A stretch of DNA of 9,778 bases from Candidatus Zixiibacteriota bacterium (GCA_012797915.1 JAAZOE010000275.1:1-9778), one strand, 5' to 3'; numbered from the stretch's first letter, positions 1 through 5,552 are shown. Numbers and translations are program-made. The notes: generated by a model from the sequence alone, not told the origin.

Positions 1-649
1 CGTACGCGACGCGGTAATGCGTGATGCTGCGCGTTTCGGTGTCGAGAATGACGTAGGCAGCGCGGGCATCGCCGTCGCGCGGCTGTCCCACGGAACCGAC
101 ATTAATGATATAGCGGCAGTCCGTCTCGGCGTGGAAGCTGGTTTCCCGCACCATGGTCAGGCAACCGTCCGGCCGGAGACAGAAGACCGCCGGCAGATGG
201 GAATGGCCGACGAAACAAAAATCCTGGGCGAACGCGGCGAAATTGCGGACCGCGTCCTCCGGGGTCAACAGGTAATTCCATTCCAGGGGATTCTCCGGGG
301 TGGCGTGGACGAAATAGTAATTCAGAAACTCCGCCTCCAGCGTGAAATCGGACATCAGCTCGGTCGCCTTCCGGTCCAGCTCCTTCTGCGTCCAGAGGAT
401 CGACTGCTGGGCCATGACATTGAAATACTGGGGACTCTCCAGCCCCAGCCCGACATAGTCGTGATTCCCCATCAGGCGGATGTCGCAGAGTCTGGCGATC
501 AGTTTGACGCAGGCGTTGGGATCGGCCCCGTACCCGATGACGTCCCCGAGGAACATGATCTTCTCGACGCGCTGCCGGTCCAGATCGGCGGCGACCGCCT
601 CCAGGGCCTCGAGATTGGCGTGCACGTCCGATAACACCGCCATCCGCAT
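1..649 (-). CDS. Calcineurin-like metallophosphoesterase (C-terminus cut by window edge)
   Basis: Read on the reverse strand from ATG 649; 216 codons are visible and no stop is reached, so the 3' end lies outside the window. The metal-binding motifs of the metallophosphoesterase fold appear in order: SDVHAN (D8, H10), FLGDVIGYGADP (D36), GNHD (N62, H63), VHATP (H115) and GHSHLP (H149, H151), then NVGSVGQPRDGD. This is the YfcE-like (Metallophos_2) pattern of a cytoplasmic dinuclear-metal phosphoesterase. The family acts on phosphodiesters or phosphomonoesters, and the substrate cannot be told from sequence. About 25-30 residues are probably missing compared with the usual length of about 240. 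The ATG lies 3 bp after the stop of the FHA gene and its GAGGAG ribosome-binding site is inside that gene's end, so the two are probably translationally coupled. A second in-frame ATG at 643 is a less likely start. Confidence 0.9.
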   Translation of the reverse strand, partial: MRMAVLSDVHANLEALEAVAADLDRQRVEKIMFLGDVIGYGADPNACVKLIARLCDIRLMGNHDYVGLGLESPQYFNVMAQQSILWTQKELDRKATELMSDFTLEAEFLNYYFVHATPENPLEWNYLLTPEDAVRNFAAFAQDFCFVGHSHLPAVFCLRPDGCLTMVRETSFHAETDCRYIINVGSVGQPRDGDARAAYVILDTETRSITHYRVAY

Positions 650-652
650 CGG

Positions 653-1342
653 TTAACGCTCCTCGACGAAGCGGAAGGTTGACTTGCCGATTTGAATGAT
701 ATCGCCGTTCTTCAATGTCATCCGATCCACCAGCTCGCCGTTGAGTCTGGTCTTGCCCTTGCGACCCAGGTTGGCCAGGGTGTAGTTTTCCCCTTCCTTG
801 ATGATTTTGGCCTGGATCCCGGAGACCATGAATCCCCGCGCCTTGACGTGGACGAATTTGGCCCGCCCCAGGGTGGTGACGTCCTTATCCAGCAGAAACT
901 GGGAGATGTCGCAGTTTTCCAGACCCAGCAGCACGCTGCCGCCGATCCGGGACACGATCTGCCGCTCCTCCCGATCGTTTTCCACCATCTGTTTCTGCTG
1001 TTTCGTCTTCAACACCATCGTGCCGTCCATCTCGCCGGCCGGGTCCGGGCGGGTGGCGTCCGTATGATATTCCAGCGCATACTTGCCGATGGTGATGGTG
1101 TCGTCGTCGCGCAGCATCTCCTCAGCCACCCGGCGGTTATTGACGAATGTGCCGTTGAGCGATTCGTTATCGATGACGACGGCCATGCCGTTGTTGAACT
1201 CGATTTGGGCGTGTTTGCGCGAAACGCCCCGGTTTTCCAGGACGATATCATTGTCCTTGGTCCGGCCGATGGTGATCCGTTTTTTCTCCGTGACCACCCG
1301 TTCGATGACCTTATCGTTGAATTTCACTACGATCTCGGGCAT
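653..1342 (-). CDS. Tandem FHA-domain protein (second FHA degenerate)
   Basis: A 229-residue soluble protein with no signal peptide or membrane segment. FHA domains bind phosphothreonine peptides. The first (about residues 20-92) has all core residues: GR at 26-27, S41 and H44 in GVSRKHAQI, and N63-G64-T65 in SLNGTFVNNRRV. The linker (about 95-130) is polar and contains DGTMVLKT. A second FHA-like domain (about 150-229) keeps GR at 159-160, S174 and N201-G202, but has Gln177 where the His should be, so its phosphopeptide binding is doubtful. The frame stays open further upstream to 1435, but ATG 1342 is preferred: it has an AAGGAGG site 5 nt upstream, and the family's usual N-terminus (PEIVVKFND) begins there. 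Such proteins usually read Ser/Thr-kinase signals or scaffold complexes; no kinase is visible here. It is the first gene of a two-gene unit with the metallophosphoesterase. Confidence 0.92.
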   Translation of the reverse strand: MPEIVVKFNDKVIERVVTEKKRITIGRTKDNDIVLENRGVSRKHAQIEFNNGMAVVIDNESLNGTFVNNRRVAEEMLRDDDTITIGKYALEYHTDATRPDPAGEMDGTMVLKTKQQKQMVENDREERQIVSRIGGSVLLGLENCDISQFLLDKDVTTLGRAKFVHVKARGFMVSGIQAKIIKEGENYTLANLGRKGKTRLNGELVDRMTLKNGDIIQIGKSTFRFVEER

Positions 1343-1347
1343 CAGGC

Positions 1348-1354
1348 CCTCCTT
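1348..1354 (-). promoter_or_regulatory. Shine-Dalgarno site fixing the FHA gene start
   Basis: Reverse-strand AAGGAGG, a perfect anti-16S match 5 nt before ATG 1342. It decides this start over the in-frame upstream ATG codons at 1435 and 1417, which have no such site. Confidence 0.85.
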
Positions 1355-1400
1355 CTCTGTATCACGCACGACTGTTTTTTTATCGTATCCATATTGTCCG

Positions 1401-1433
1401 GAAAGGGTTAAGCGCATCTTGCCAAACCCTTTC
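1401..1433. repeat. Inverted repeat with 9-bp arms in the divergent promoter region
   Basis: GAAAGGGTT (1401-1409) and AACCCTTTC (1425-1433) are perfect reverse complements separated by 15 bp, in the 111-bp gap between the divergent FHA and dus genes. The right arm directly follows the candidate -35 of dus. No long T-tract follows on either strand, so this looks more like a two-half-site operator than a terminator. Function is inferred from position only. Confidence 0.5.
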
Positions 1434-1447
1434 ATGTCTTTTAGATT
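1419..1447 (+). promoter_or_regulatory. Candidate sigma70-type promoter for dus
   Basis: TTGCCA (1419-1424, 5 of 6 to TTGACA), a 17-bp spacer, then TAGATT (1442-1447, 4 of 6 to TATAAT). The -10 ends 6 bp before the dus ATG at 1454, so transcription would begin at or next to the start codon. No Shine-Dalgarno sequence is present between the -10 and the ATG. Assignment rests on consensus match only. Confidence 0.4.
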
Positions 1448-1453
1448 GTCGGC

Positions 1454-2452
1454 ATGAAAATCGGAAACTTAAACATCTCCGGACGGGTCTTCTGCGCCCC
1501 GATGGCCGGCGTTTCCAGCAGTGAATATCGCCTGTTGGCCCGGCGGTTTGGGGCGGCGGTCGTCTATACGGAAATGATTTCCAGCCATGGGATTATCCAG
1601 GACAGCCGGAAGACACTGGAACTTATGGCCTTTCAGCCGAAAGAACGCCCGGTGGCCGTTCAGTTGTTCGGGGCCGACCCGGATATCATGCGCCGGGCCG
1701 CCGCCAGGGTTTCCGATTTCACCCCCGACCTGATCGACCTCAATCTCGGCTGCCCGGTGAAAAAGGTCGTCACCCGCAACGGCGGAGCCGCCGTCCTTAA
1801 GGATATGGGTTTGGCCCGCGACCTCATCGCGGCGGCGGTCGAGGGCAGCCGCGTCCCGGTGACCGTGAAACTGCGTTCCGGCTGGGATGAACAATCCAAA
1901 GTCTATATCGAAGCCGGGCAGGTGGCGGAGGCGGCCGGGGCGGCCGCCATTGCCCTTCATGCCCGCACCCGGAGCGGTCTCTATCGGGGTACGGCCGACT
2001 GGGAGGATATCCGTCGTCTCAAGGAAGCGGTCGGCGTCCCGGTTATCGGTAACGGCGATATCACCGGCGGCGAGGACGCCCGCCGCATGATCGATCAGAC
2101 CGGCTGTGACGCCGTCATGGTCGGCCGCGCGGCCATGGGAAATCCCTGGATATTCCGTGAGATAAATCATTTTCTGGAGACCGGAAGGCCGTTGCCGCCC
2201 CCCAGTCCGGAGGAGAAGGCGGCGGTGATCCGAGAATATGCCCGCCTGTTGGTGTTGGCGCACGGCGAACCGCGGGCAATCCTGCTCATGCGCGGGGTCG
2301 TGAGCCGCTACAGCCGGGGATGGGTCGGGGCCGCGGAGTTGCGCCGCCTGGCCGTCCGGATGGAGACCGGCGTCGATCTGGCGGCGTTGTTGGATCGATA
2401 TCTCGAAACCAATCGACCTCCGACAGCAATCGATGATTGTCCACCATCATGA
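1454..2452 (+). CDS. dusB: tRNA-dihydrouridine synthase, DusB/NifR3 type
   Basis: A 332-residue flavoenzyme that reduces uridine to dihydrouridine in tRNA using FMN and NAD(P)H. The TIM-barrel motifs are in order: APMAGVSSSEYRLLARRFG (15-33) with YTEM, VAVQLFG (68-73), DLNLGCPVKKVV (95-106) with catalytic Cys100, VKLRSGWD, ALHARTRSGLYRGTADW (167-183), VIGNGDI (197-203) and GCDAVMVGRAAMGNPWIF (217-234). The C-terminal helical domain includes LLMRGVVSRYSRGWVGAAELR. Length is normal for the family, and the N-terminus MKIGNLNISGRVF matches the usual Dus start, so ATG 1454 is used although it lacks a ribosome-binding site. The gene is followed after 28 bp by the larC-like gene. The Dus family is certain; the DusB subgroup is likely, resting on the GCPVKKV and GRAAMGNPWIF signatures. 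Confidence 0.95.
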   Translation: MKIGNLNISGRVFCAPMAGVSSSEYRLLARRFGAAVVYTEMISSHGIIQDSRKTLELMAFQPKERPVAVQLFGADPDIMRRAAARVSDFTPDLIDLNLGCPVKKVVTRNGGAAVLKDMGLARDLIAAAVEGSRVPVTVKLRSGWDEQSKVYIEAGQVAEAAGAAAIALHARTRSGLYRGTADWEDIRRLKEAVGVPVIGNGDITGGEDARRMIDQTGCDAVMVGRAAMGNPWIFREINHFLETGRPLPPPSPEEKAAVIREYARLLVLAHGEPRAILLMRGVVSRYSRGWVGAAELRRLAVRMETGVDLAALLDRYLETNRPPTAIDDCPPS

Positions 2453-2484
2453 CCAAACGCCTATCCGAAAAGAACGCCTTATGA
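2449..2484 (+). other. 11-codon mini-ORF bridging the dus stop and larC-like start
   Basis: ATG at 2449 overlaps the dus TGA (ATGA at 2449-2452). The frame encodes MTKRLSEKNAL and stops at TGA 2482-2484, which overlaps the larC-like ATG (ATGA at 2481-2484). It has no clear ribosome-binding site. Ribosomes finishing dus could be handed through it to the next gene, or it may be chance. Confidence 0.2.
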
Positions 2485-3200
2485 CCATCCTGTATTTCGA
2501 TTGCTTCGCCGGGGTGTCCGGCCATATGTTGTTGGCCGCTCTCTGCGACCTTGGGGTCGATCCGAACCTCATCGCTGAATTGCCGCGCCGGCTGAACATG
2601 CCGAATCTGGCGGCTGCCTTCACCACCTGCGAATGCCATGGCCTAAGAGGCTTGACGTTGGATTTTTCTCGCGCCGACGGGGCCGGGGAACGAACCCTGA
2701 ACGAGGTCATCCGGATCATCGATAGGGCGGATCTGTCCGACGGGGTCAAGCAGGCCTCCGGCCGGGCCTATTCCCGTCTGGCGGCGGCGGAAGCCCGCGT
2801 GCATAATGCCCCTGCGGAAAGGGTTCATTTTCACGAGGTCGGCCGAGATCAAGCCATCGTCGGCGTGACCGGATTCTATGTCGCCTTGGAGGCGCTGGGT
2901 TCTCCCCGGGTGTATAGTTCTCCCTTGGTTCTGGGTTGCGGCATCGCCCGAGTTGCTCACGGTGTCATCCCCTTGCCCGGCCCGGCGGTGATGGAACTTG
3001 TCCGCGGCCTGCCGGTCAAGTTCATCGAACAGGAAGGGGAAACTATCACTCCCACCGGAGCGGCGCTTCTGGCCGAATCGGCCGACTTCGGCTCCTGCCC
3101 GGAGATGATCGCCTCCGCCGTCGGGTACGGTGTCGGGGCGAAGCCGTTTCCCGACCGACCAAATATGGTCCGGGCGGTGTTGGGGAAAAGCCGGGAATGA
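2481..3200 (+). CDS. LarC-like (DUF111) protein, N-terminal half only
   Basis: 239 residues from ATG 2481, which gives the family's exact N-terminus (MTILYFDCFAGVSG); an in-frame ATG at 2433 would overlap dus and add an atypical tail. LarC uses CTP to insert nickel into the nickel-pincer cofactor of lactate racemase. Family blocks seen: YFDCFAGVSGHMLLAALCDLGVD (5-27), RLAAAEARVHNAPAERVHFHEVG (99-121), SSPLVLGCG (146-154), AHGVIPLPGPAVMELVRGLPV (159-179), ITPTGAALL (189-197) and AVGYGVGAKPFPDRPNMVRAVLG (213-235). The protein stops where the second half (LarC2) of the usual protein of about 400 residues should begin. Key residues differ: SGDM is SGHM (His15), the acidic residues of the usual VDSIVD segment are replaced (Gln124, Gly128), and the usual His-rich stretch before RTL is absent. 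No larA, larB or larE is nearby. Fold membership is clear; nickel-insertion activity is doubtful. Probably co-transcribed with dus. Confidence 0.85.
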   Translation: MTILYFDCFAGVSGHMLLAALCDLGVDPNLIAELPRRLNMPNLAAAFTTCECHGLRGLTLDFSRADGAGERTLNEVIRIIDRADLSDGVKQASGRAYSRLAAAEARVHNAPAERVHFHEVGRDQAIVGVTGFYVALEALGSPRVYSSPLVLGCGIARVAHGVIPLPGPAVMELVRGLPVKFIEQEGETITPTGAALLAESADFGSCPEMIASAVGYGVGAKPFPDRPNMVRAVLGKSRE

Positions 3201-3283
3201 TCGTTGAACGAGGGATCTCGATCCGATCGGTCCACCGCCGTCGCGGTATTTCCTCCCGGCTACAAAAGCAGACAAAAAAACCA

Positions 3284-3313
3284 TTGCCCCGGCTCGGTGC
3301 CGTTTCATATCTT
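3284..3313 (+). promoter_or_regulatory. Weak candidate promoter upstream of etfA
   Basis: TTGCCC (3284-3289), an 18-bp spacer, then TATCTT (3308-3313); each box matches 4 of 6 consensus bases. If used, it would place the hairpin at 3330-3364 and the palindrome at 3368-3382 in a leader of roughly 115 nt. No better promoter is visible closer to etfA. Confidence 0.25.
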
Positions 3314-3329
3314 TCCCTGTCATTCGCTT

Positions 3330-3364
3330 CCGCCCGCGGGTCGGACCGAACCGGTCGACGGCGG
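3330..3364 (+). promoter_or_regulatory. Strong hairpin upstream of etfA
   Basis: CCGCC (3330-3334) pairs with GGCGG (3360-3364), GTCG (3340-3343) with CGAC (3356-3359), and ACCG (3345-3348) with CGGT (3352-3355). The loop is AAC, with bulges at 3335-3339 and 3344. That makes 13 pairs in 35 nt. No T-tract follows, so it is not an intrinsic terminator. It may be a leader-RNA structure or part of a structured regulatory region; no known riboswitch class is recognised. Confidence 0.4.
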
Positions 3365-3367
3365 GGG

Positions 3368-3382
3368 GTGATCGGAGATCAC
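3368..3382. promoter_or_regulatory. 15-bp perfect palindrome, possible operator for etfA
   Basis: GTGATC-GGA-GATCAC has perfect 6-bp arms with a 3-bp centre. The outer GTGA/TCAC half-sites recall CRP/FNR-type operators, but the spacing is N7 rather than the usual N6, so the binding protein is unknown. It lies 54 bp before the etfA ATG. A second imperfect palindrome, GGTT-G-GATC-G-AACC (3422-3435), covers the etfA ribosome-binding region. Confidence 0.4.
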
Positions 3383-3436
3383 AGTCAGTCGCGAAAATAA
3401 GGTGTTGTCATCCTCTAACCAGGTTGGATCGAACCC

Positions 3437-4396
3437 ATGAAGATAATGACCATTGCCGAACAGAAGGCGAACCAGTTGAGCGGCGTCAGCTTCGAGACCA
3501 TCCAGGCGGCGCGCGTTTTGGGCGGCGACATCAGCGCCGTTCTGATCGGCGGCGAGATCGGCCCGGCGGCGACGGCCTTGGCCGCCAAGGGAGCGCGCGT
3601 TCTGGCCTATAGCCATCCGGAGTTGATTCATTTCAACGATGAAGCTTATGCGCGCATCGTCAAGAAGCTGATCGAAACCGAAAAACCGGACCTGGTGCTG
3701 GCCGGCGCCACCTTCTACGGGAAGGCCCTGGTGGCCCGCCTGACGGCCCTCTGTGGCGGGGCGATGGCCTCCGACTGCACGGGCCTGTCGGTTGACGGAG
3801 GATCGGTCACCGCTCTGCGTCCTGCGTACGGCGGCAATGCGTTCATGAAACTTCAGAACAACCGTCCGGGGACGTTCTTCGTGACCCTGCGGCCGAAGGC
3901 GTTCGTCGAGGCCGCCGACGCTCCCGGCGGGCAGGTTGTCACTCAGGCGGTCGATCCGGCCGTGGTGGCCACAAAAGCGAAGGTGCGGGAACGGGTTTCG
4001 GCCACCGGGGGCAAGGTCAATCTCAATGAAGCCGATGTCATCGTGGCCGCCGGCCGGGGGATTCGCGGCCCCGAGAATTTCAAACTGATCGAAGAGATGG
4101 CCGATGTCCTTCATGCCGCAGTCGGGGCCTCGCGCGCCATCGTCGATGCCGGTTGGGTGCCGTATCTGCATCAGGTCGGTCAAACCGGCAAGACGGTCAA
4201 TCCGAAATTGTATTTCGCGGTCGGCATTTCCGGCGCGATTCAGCATCTGGTCGGGATGCGTTCCTCGAAGACGATCGTGGCCATCAATCGCGACAAGGAC
4301 GCCCCGATCTTCAATATCGCCTCCTACGGCATCGTCGGGGATCTTTTCGAGGTCGTTCCGGTCCTGACCAGGAAGCTCAAGGAAACGCTCGGGTAA
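3437..4396 (+). CDS. etfA: Electron transfer flavoprotein alpha subunit
   Basis: 319 residues, normal for EtfA. With EtfB it forms a heterodimer that carries FAD and passes electrons from acyl-CoA and other dehydrogenases to the quinone pool, or bifurcates them. The N-terminal domain (1-185) starts MKIMTIAEQKANQLSGVSFETIQAAR and includes LAGATFYGKALVARL. The C-terminal FAD-binding domain is complete: GRGIRGPENF (206-215), ASRAIVDAGW (231-240), QVGQTGKTV (246-254), GISGAIQH (263-270), INRDKDAPIF (283-292) and GDLFEVVP (301-308). ATG 3437 has a modest GGA site about 8 nt upstream; ATG 3446 is an alternative with no site. Unusually, no etfB is adjacent: a LarC-like gene lies upstream and a terminator plus a phosphatase downstream. 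Its partner must be encoded elsewhere. Expression is probably monocistronic. Confidence 0.96.
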   Translation: MKIMTIAEQKANQLSGVSFETIQAARVLGGDISAVLIGGEIGPAATALAAKGARVLAYSHPELIHFNDEAYARIVKKLIETEKPDLVLAGATFYGKALVARLTALCGGAMASDCTGLSVDGGSVTALRPAYGGNAFMKLQNNRPGTFFVTLRPKAFVEAADAPGGQVVTQAVDPAVVATKAKVRERVSATGGKVNLNEADVIVAAGRGIRGPENFKLIEEMADVLHAAVGASRAIVDAGWVPYLHQVGQTGKTVNPKLYFAVGISGAIQHLVGMRSSKTIVAINRDKDAPIFNIASYGIVGDLFEVVPVLTRKLKETLG

Positions 4397-4422
4397 CCGG
4401 GCGTCGCAAACCAAAAGCAAAG

Positions 4423-4450
4423 AACCCTGCCTTCTCCGGCCGGGTTTTTT
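4423..4450 (+). terminator. Rho-independent terminator after etfA
   Basis: Stem AACCC (4423-4427) with GGGTT (4442-4446), one mismatch (4428/4441), then GCC (4429-4431) with GGC (4438-4440). The loop is TTCTCC and the T-run is 4445-4450. It starts 26 bp after the etfA stop, and its T-run ends 19 bp before the next start codon. Confidence 0.85.
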
Positions 4451-4469
4451 GTATGGAGATTTCCGGGAC

Positions 4470-5402
4470 GTGAAAACCGTCATCGCCGCCGTCGACATCG
4501 GCACCAATACCGTGCTGTATTCTCTCTTCGCCGTCGGACGGACCGGCCGTCTGAAGGAAATTCACTTTGAACGGCAGACGCCCCGCATCGGGGCCCGCCT
4601 GGCCGGGGGAAGATGCCCACGCATTACCGAGGAAAGTTATGACGCTCTGCGGCGAATCCTGAACCGGCAGACGGCGCATGCCCGCGCCCACGGAGCGGCC
4701 CGAACCCTGATTGCCGCCACCAATCCGCTCCGCCTGGCGGCCAATGGTCGCCTGATCGGCAAGCGCCTGCAGGCCGATCTGGGATGTCCGGTGGAGATTG
4801 TTTCGCCCGCCCGCGAGGGGTATCTGTCGTTTCTGGGGGCCACCGGCGGTCTGACTTCCGATGCGTCGCCGTTGGTGATCGACTTGGGAGGCGGATCGAC
4901 TGAGTTCATCGCTTATCGCCACGGCCGCCGTCGTCTGTTCTGTTCCCTTCCGGAGGGGGCCGTCAGCCTGACCGAACGGTTCGACTCCGAAGGCCGGGTC
5001 AATCCGGCGGATTTTCCGGCGTATGAGAAATTTCTGGCGAAATACGATCGGCAATTGGCGAAGATACGACTCTCGGCGGTCGACGAGGTGATTCTGGTCG
5101 GTGGAACGACCTCGACCCTCGGTTTTCTGAAAGACGGTCGATTCCTGGACAGGCCCGGCGGAGTTATTCTGACGCGGGTCGATATCGACTGCGCCGTTCG
5201 CCTCTGGACCCAGACCTCGTTGTCCGACCGTCGCCGGCTGCTCGGGCCGGAACGAAAGCGCGCGGAAGTCATCTTTGCCGGGACGTTCTGGCTGCAGTAT
5301 GTGTATAAGGCTTTGAGTCTGGGCCGGGCGCGGGCCACCCCCCGGGGATTGCGCCACGGACTGGCCTTGGACTTCCTGGCGCATAAGGGATTTCGCGCTT
5401 GA
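4470..5402 (+). CDS. Ppx/GppA-family phosphatase (short, two-domain type)
   Basis: 310 residues from GTG 4470, with GGAG at 4455-4458 upstream; the N-terminus KTVIAAVDIGTNTVLYSLF then fits the family. The longer frame from TTG 4449 lies in the terminator T-run and is rejected. Ppx/GppA proteins are ASKHA-fold enzymes that hydrolyse polyphosphate or pppGpp in the cytoplasm. Motifs: phosphate loop DIGTNT (9-14), catalytic segment VSPAREGYLSFLGA (111-124) where E116 aligns with the catalytic Glu of the usual EEA motif, second loop VIDLGGGSTEFI (136-147), PEGAVSLTERF (161-171), VGGTTSTLGFL, and the C-terminal RAEVIFAG with RGLRHGL. The first Glu of EEA is Arg115 and the Ala is Gly117. It lacks the C-terminal HD domain of long Ppx/GppA forms. 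Polyphosphatase and pppGpp phosphatase activity cannot be separated from sequence. It sits directly after a terminator, so it needs its own promoter or read-through. Confidence 0.92.
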   Translation: MKTVIAAVDIGTNTVLYSLFAVGRTGRLKEIHFERQTPRIGARLAGGRCPRITEESYDALRRILNRQTAHARAHGAARTLIAATNPLRLAANGRLIGKRLQADLGCPVEIVSPAREGYLSFLGATGGLTSDASPLVIDLGGGSTEFIAYRHGRRRLFCSLPEGAVSLTERFDSEGRVNPADFPAYEKFLAKYDRQLAKIRLSAVDEVILVGGTTSTLGFLKDGRFLDRPGGVILTRVDIDCAVRLWTQTSLSDRRRLLGPERKRAEVIFAGTFWLQYVYKALSLGRARATPRGLRHGLALDFLAHKGFRA

Positions 5403-5458
5403 CCTTTATGGGTGGGGAAGATAGATTGCCGACAGTACGGGAGGTACGGTATCGCCGA

Positions 5459-5487
5459 TTGTTCACGTGCCGTTCGACTTATATCAT
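5459..5487 (+). promoter_or_regulatory. Candidate promoter of the propeller/barrel operon
   Basis: TTGTTC (5459-5464, 3 of 6), a 17-bp spacer, then TATCAT (5482-5487, 5 of 6). The predicted start near 5494 would give a leader of about 70 nt. The direct repeats lie immediately upstream of the -35. Consensus match only. Confidence 0.4.
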
Positions 5488-5510
5488 ATCCGGTCTTTTT
5501 GTTTGCGGCG

Positions 5511-5552
5511 CCGCCGCCCGGCCGTTCGATCGCGGGTGAGCGGTATTTTTTT
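5511..5552 (+). terminator. Imperfect hairpin with T-run ahead of the propeller gene
   Basis: CCGC (5511-5514) with GCGG (5540-5543), an internal loop (5515-5516 against 5537-5539), then CCCG (5517-5520) with CGGG (5533-5536). The run TATTTTTTT (5544-5552) follows. It may terminate ppx transcripts. If the promoter at 5459-5487 is real, it would instead lie in the operon leader just before the ribosome-binding site and act as an attenuator. Confidence 0.4.

Larger units (their letters stand above)
3201..3436. other. Intergenic region between the larC-like gene and etfA
   Basis: A 236-bp gap with no gene I can support. A small open frame (3197-3400, 67 codons, start overlapping the larC-like stop as ATGA) is arginine- and serine-rich and resembles nothing; in particular it is not LarC2. 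A weak hairpin (CGGC 3290-3293, GCCG 3299-3302, then TTTCATATCTTT) could end the upstream transcript but is too short to call firmly. The region also holds a candidate promoter, a strong hairpin and a GATC-centred palindrome, listed separately. Confidence 0.6.

Noticed and set aside
17..634. 205-codon plus-strand open frame at the left edge
   Set aside because: Antisense to the metallophosphoesterase, whose metal-binding motifs are all present on the minus strand.
1401..1440. Intrinsic terminator in the FHA/dus gap
   Set aside because: The inverted repeat has a 15-nt spacer and no continuous T-run on either strand, and it sits between divergent 5' ends where no terminator is expected.
3290..3314. 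Terminator for the dus/larC-like unit
   Set aside because: The stem is only 4 bp and the following T content is broken by C and A; too weak to list as its own feature.
3180..3400. Possible programmed frameshift at TTGGGGAAAAG joining LarC1 to a LarC2, as in Lactobacillus
   Set aside because: The zero-frame codons around the run do not make a classical slippery heptamer. The reachable frame gives an Arg/Ser-rich tail that stops at 3400 and does not resemble LarC2.
3320..4507. 395-codon open frame on the minus strand, longer than etfA itself
   Set aside because: It is antisense to etfA, whose protein is recognised end to end. The antisense product is rich in Gly, Arg and Asp with no family resemblance, a usual shadow in GC-rich DNA.
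4377..5384. 335-codon minus-strand open frame over the Ppx/GppA gene
   Set aside because: Antisense shadow of a recognised gene; its translation is Gln/Arg/Gly-rich without motifs.
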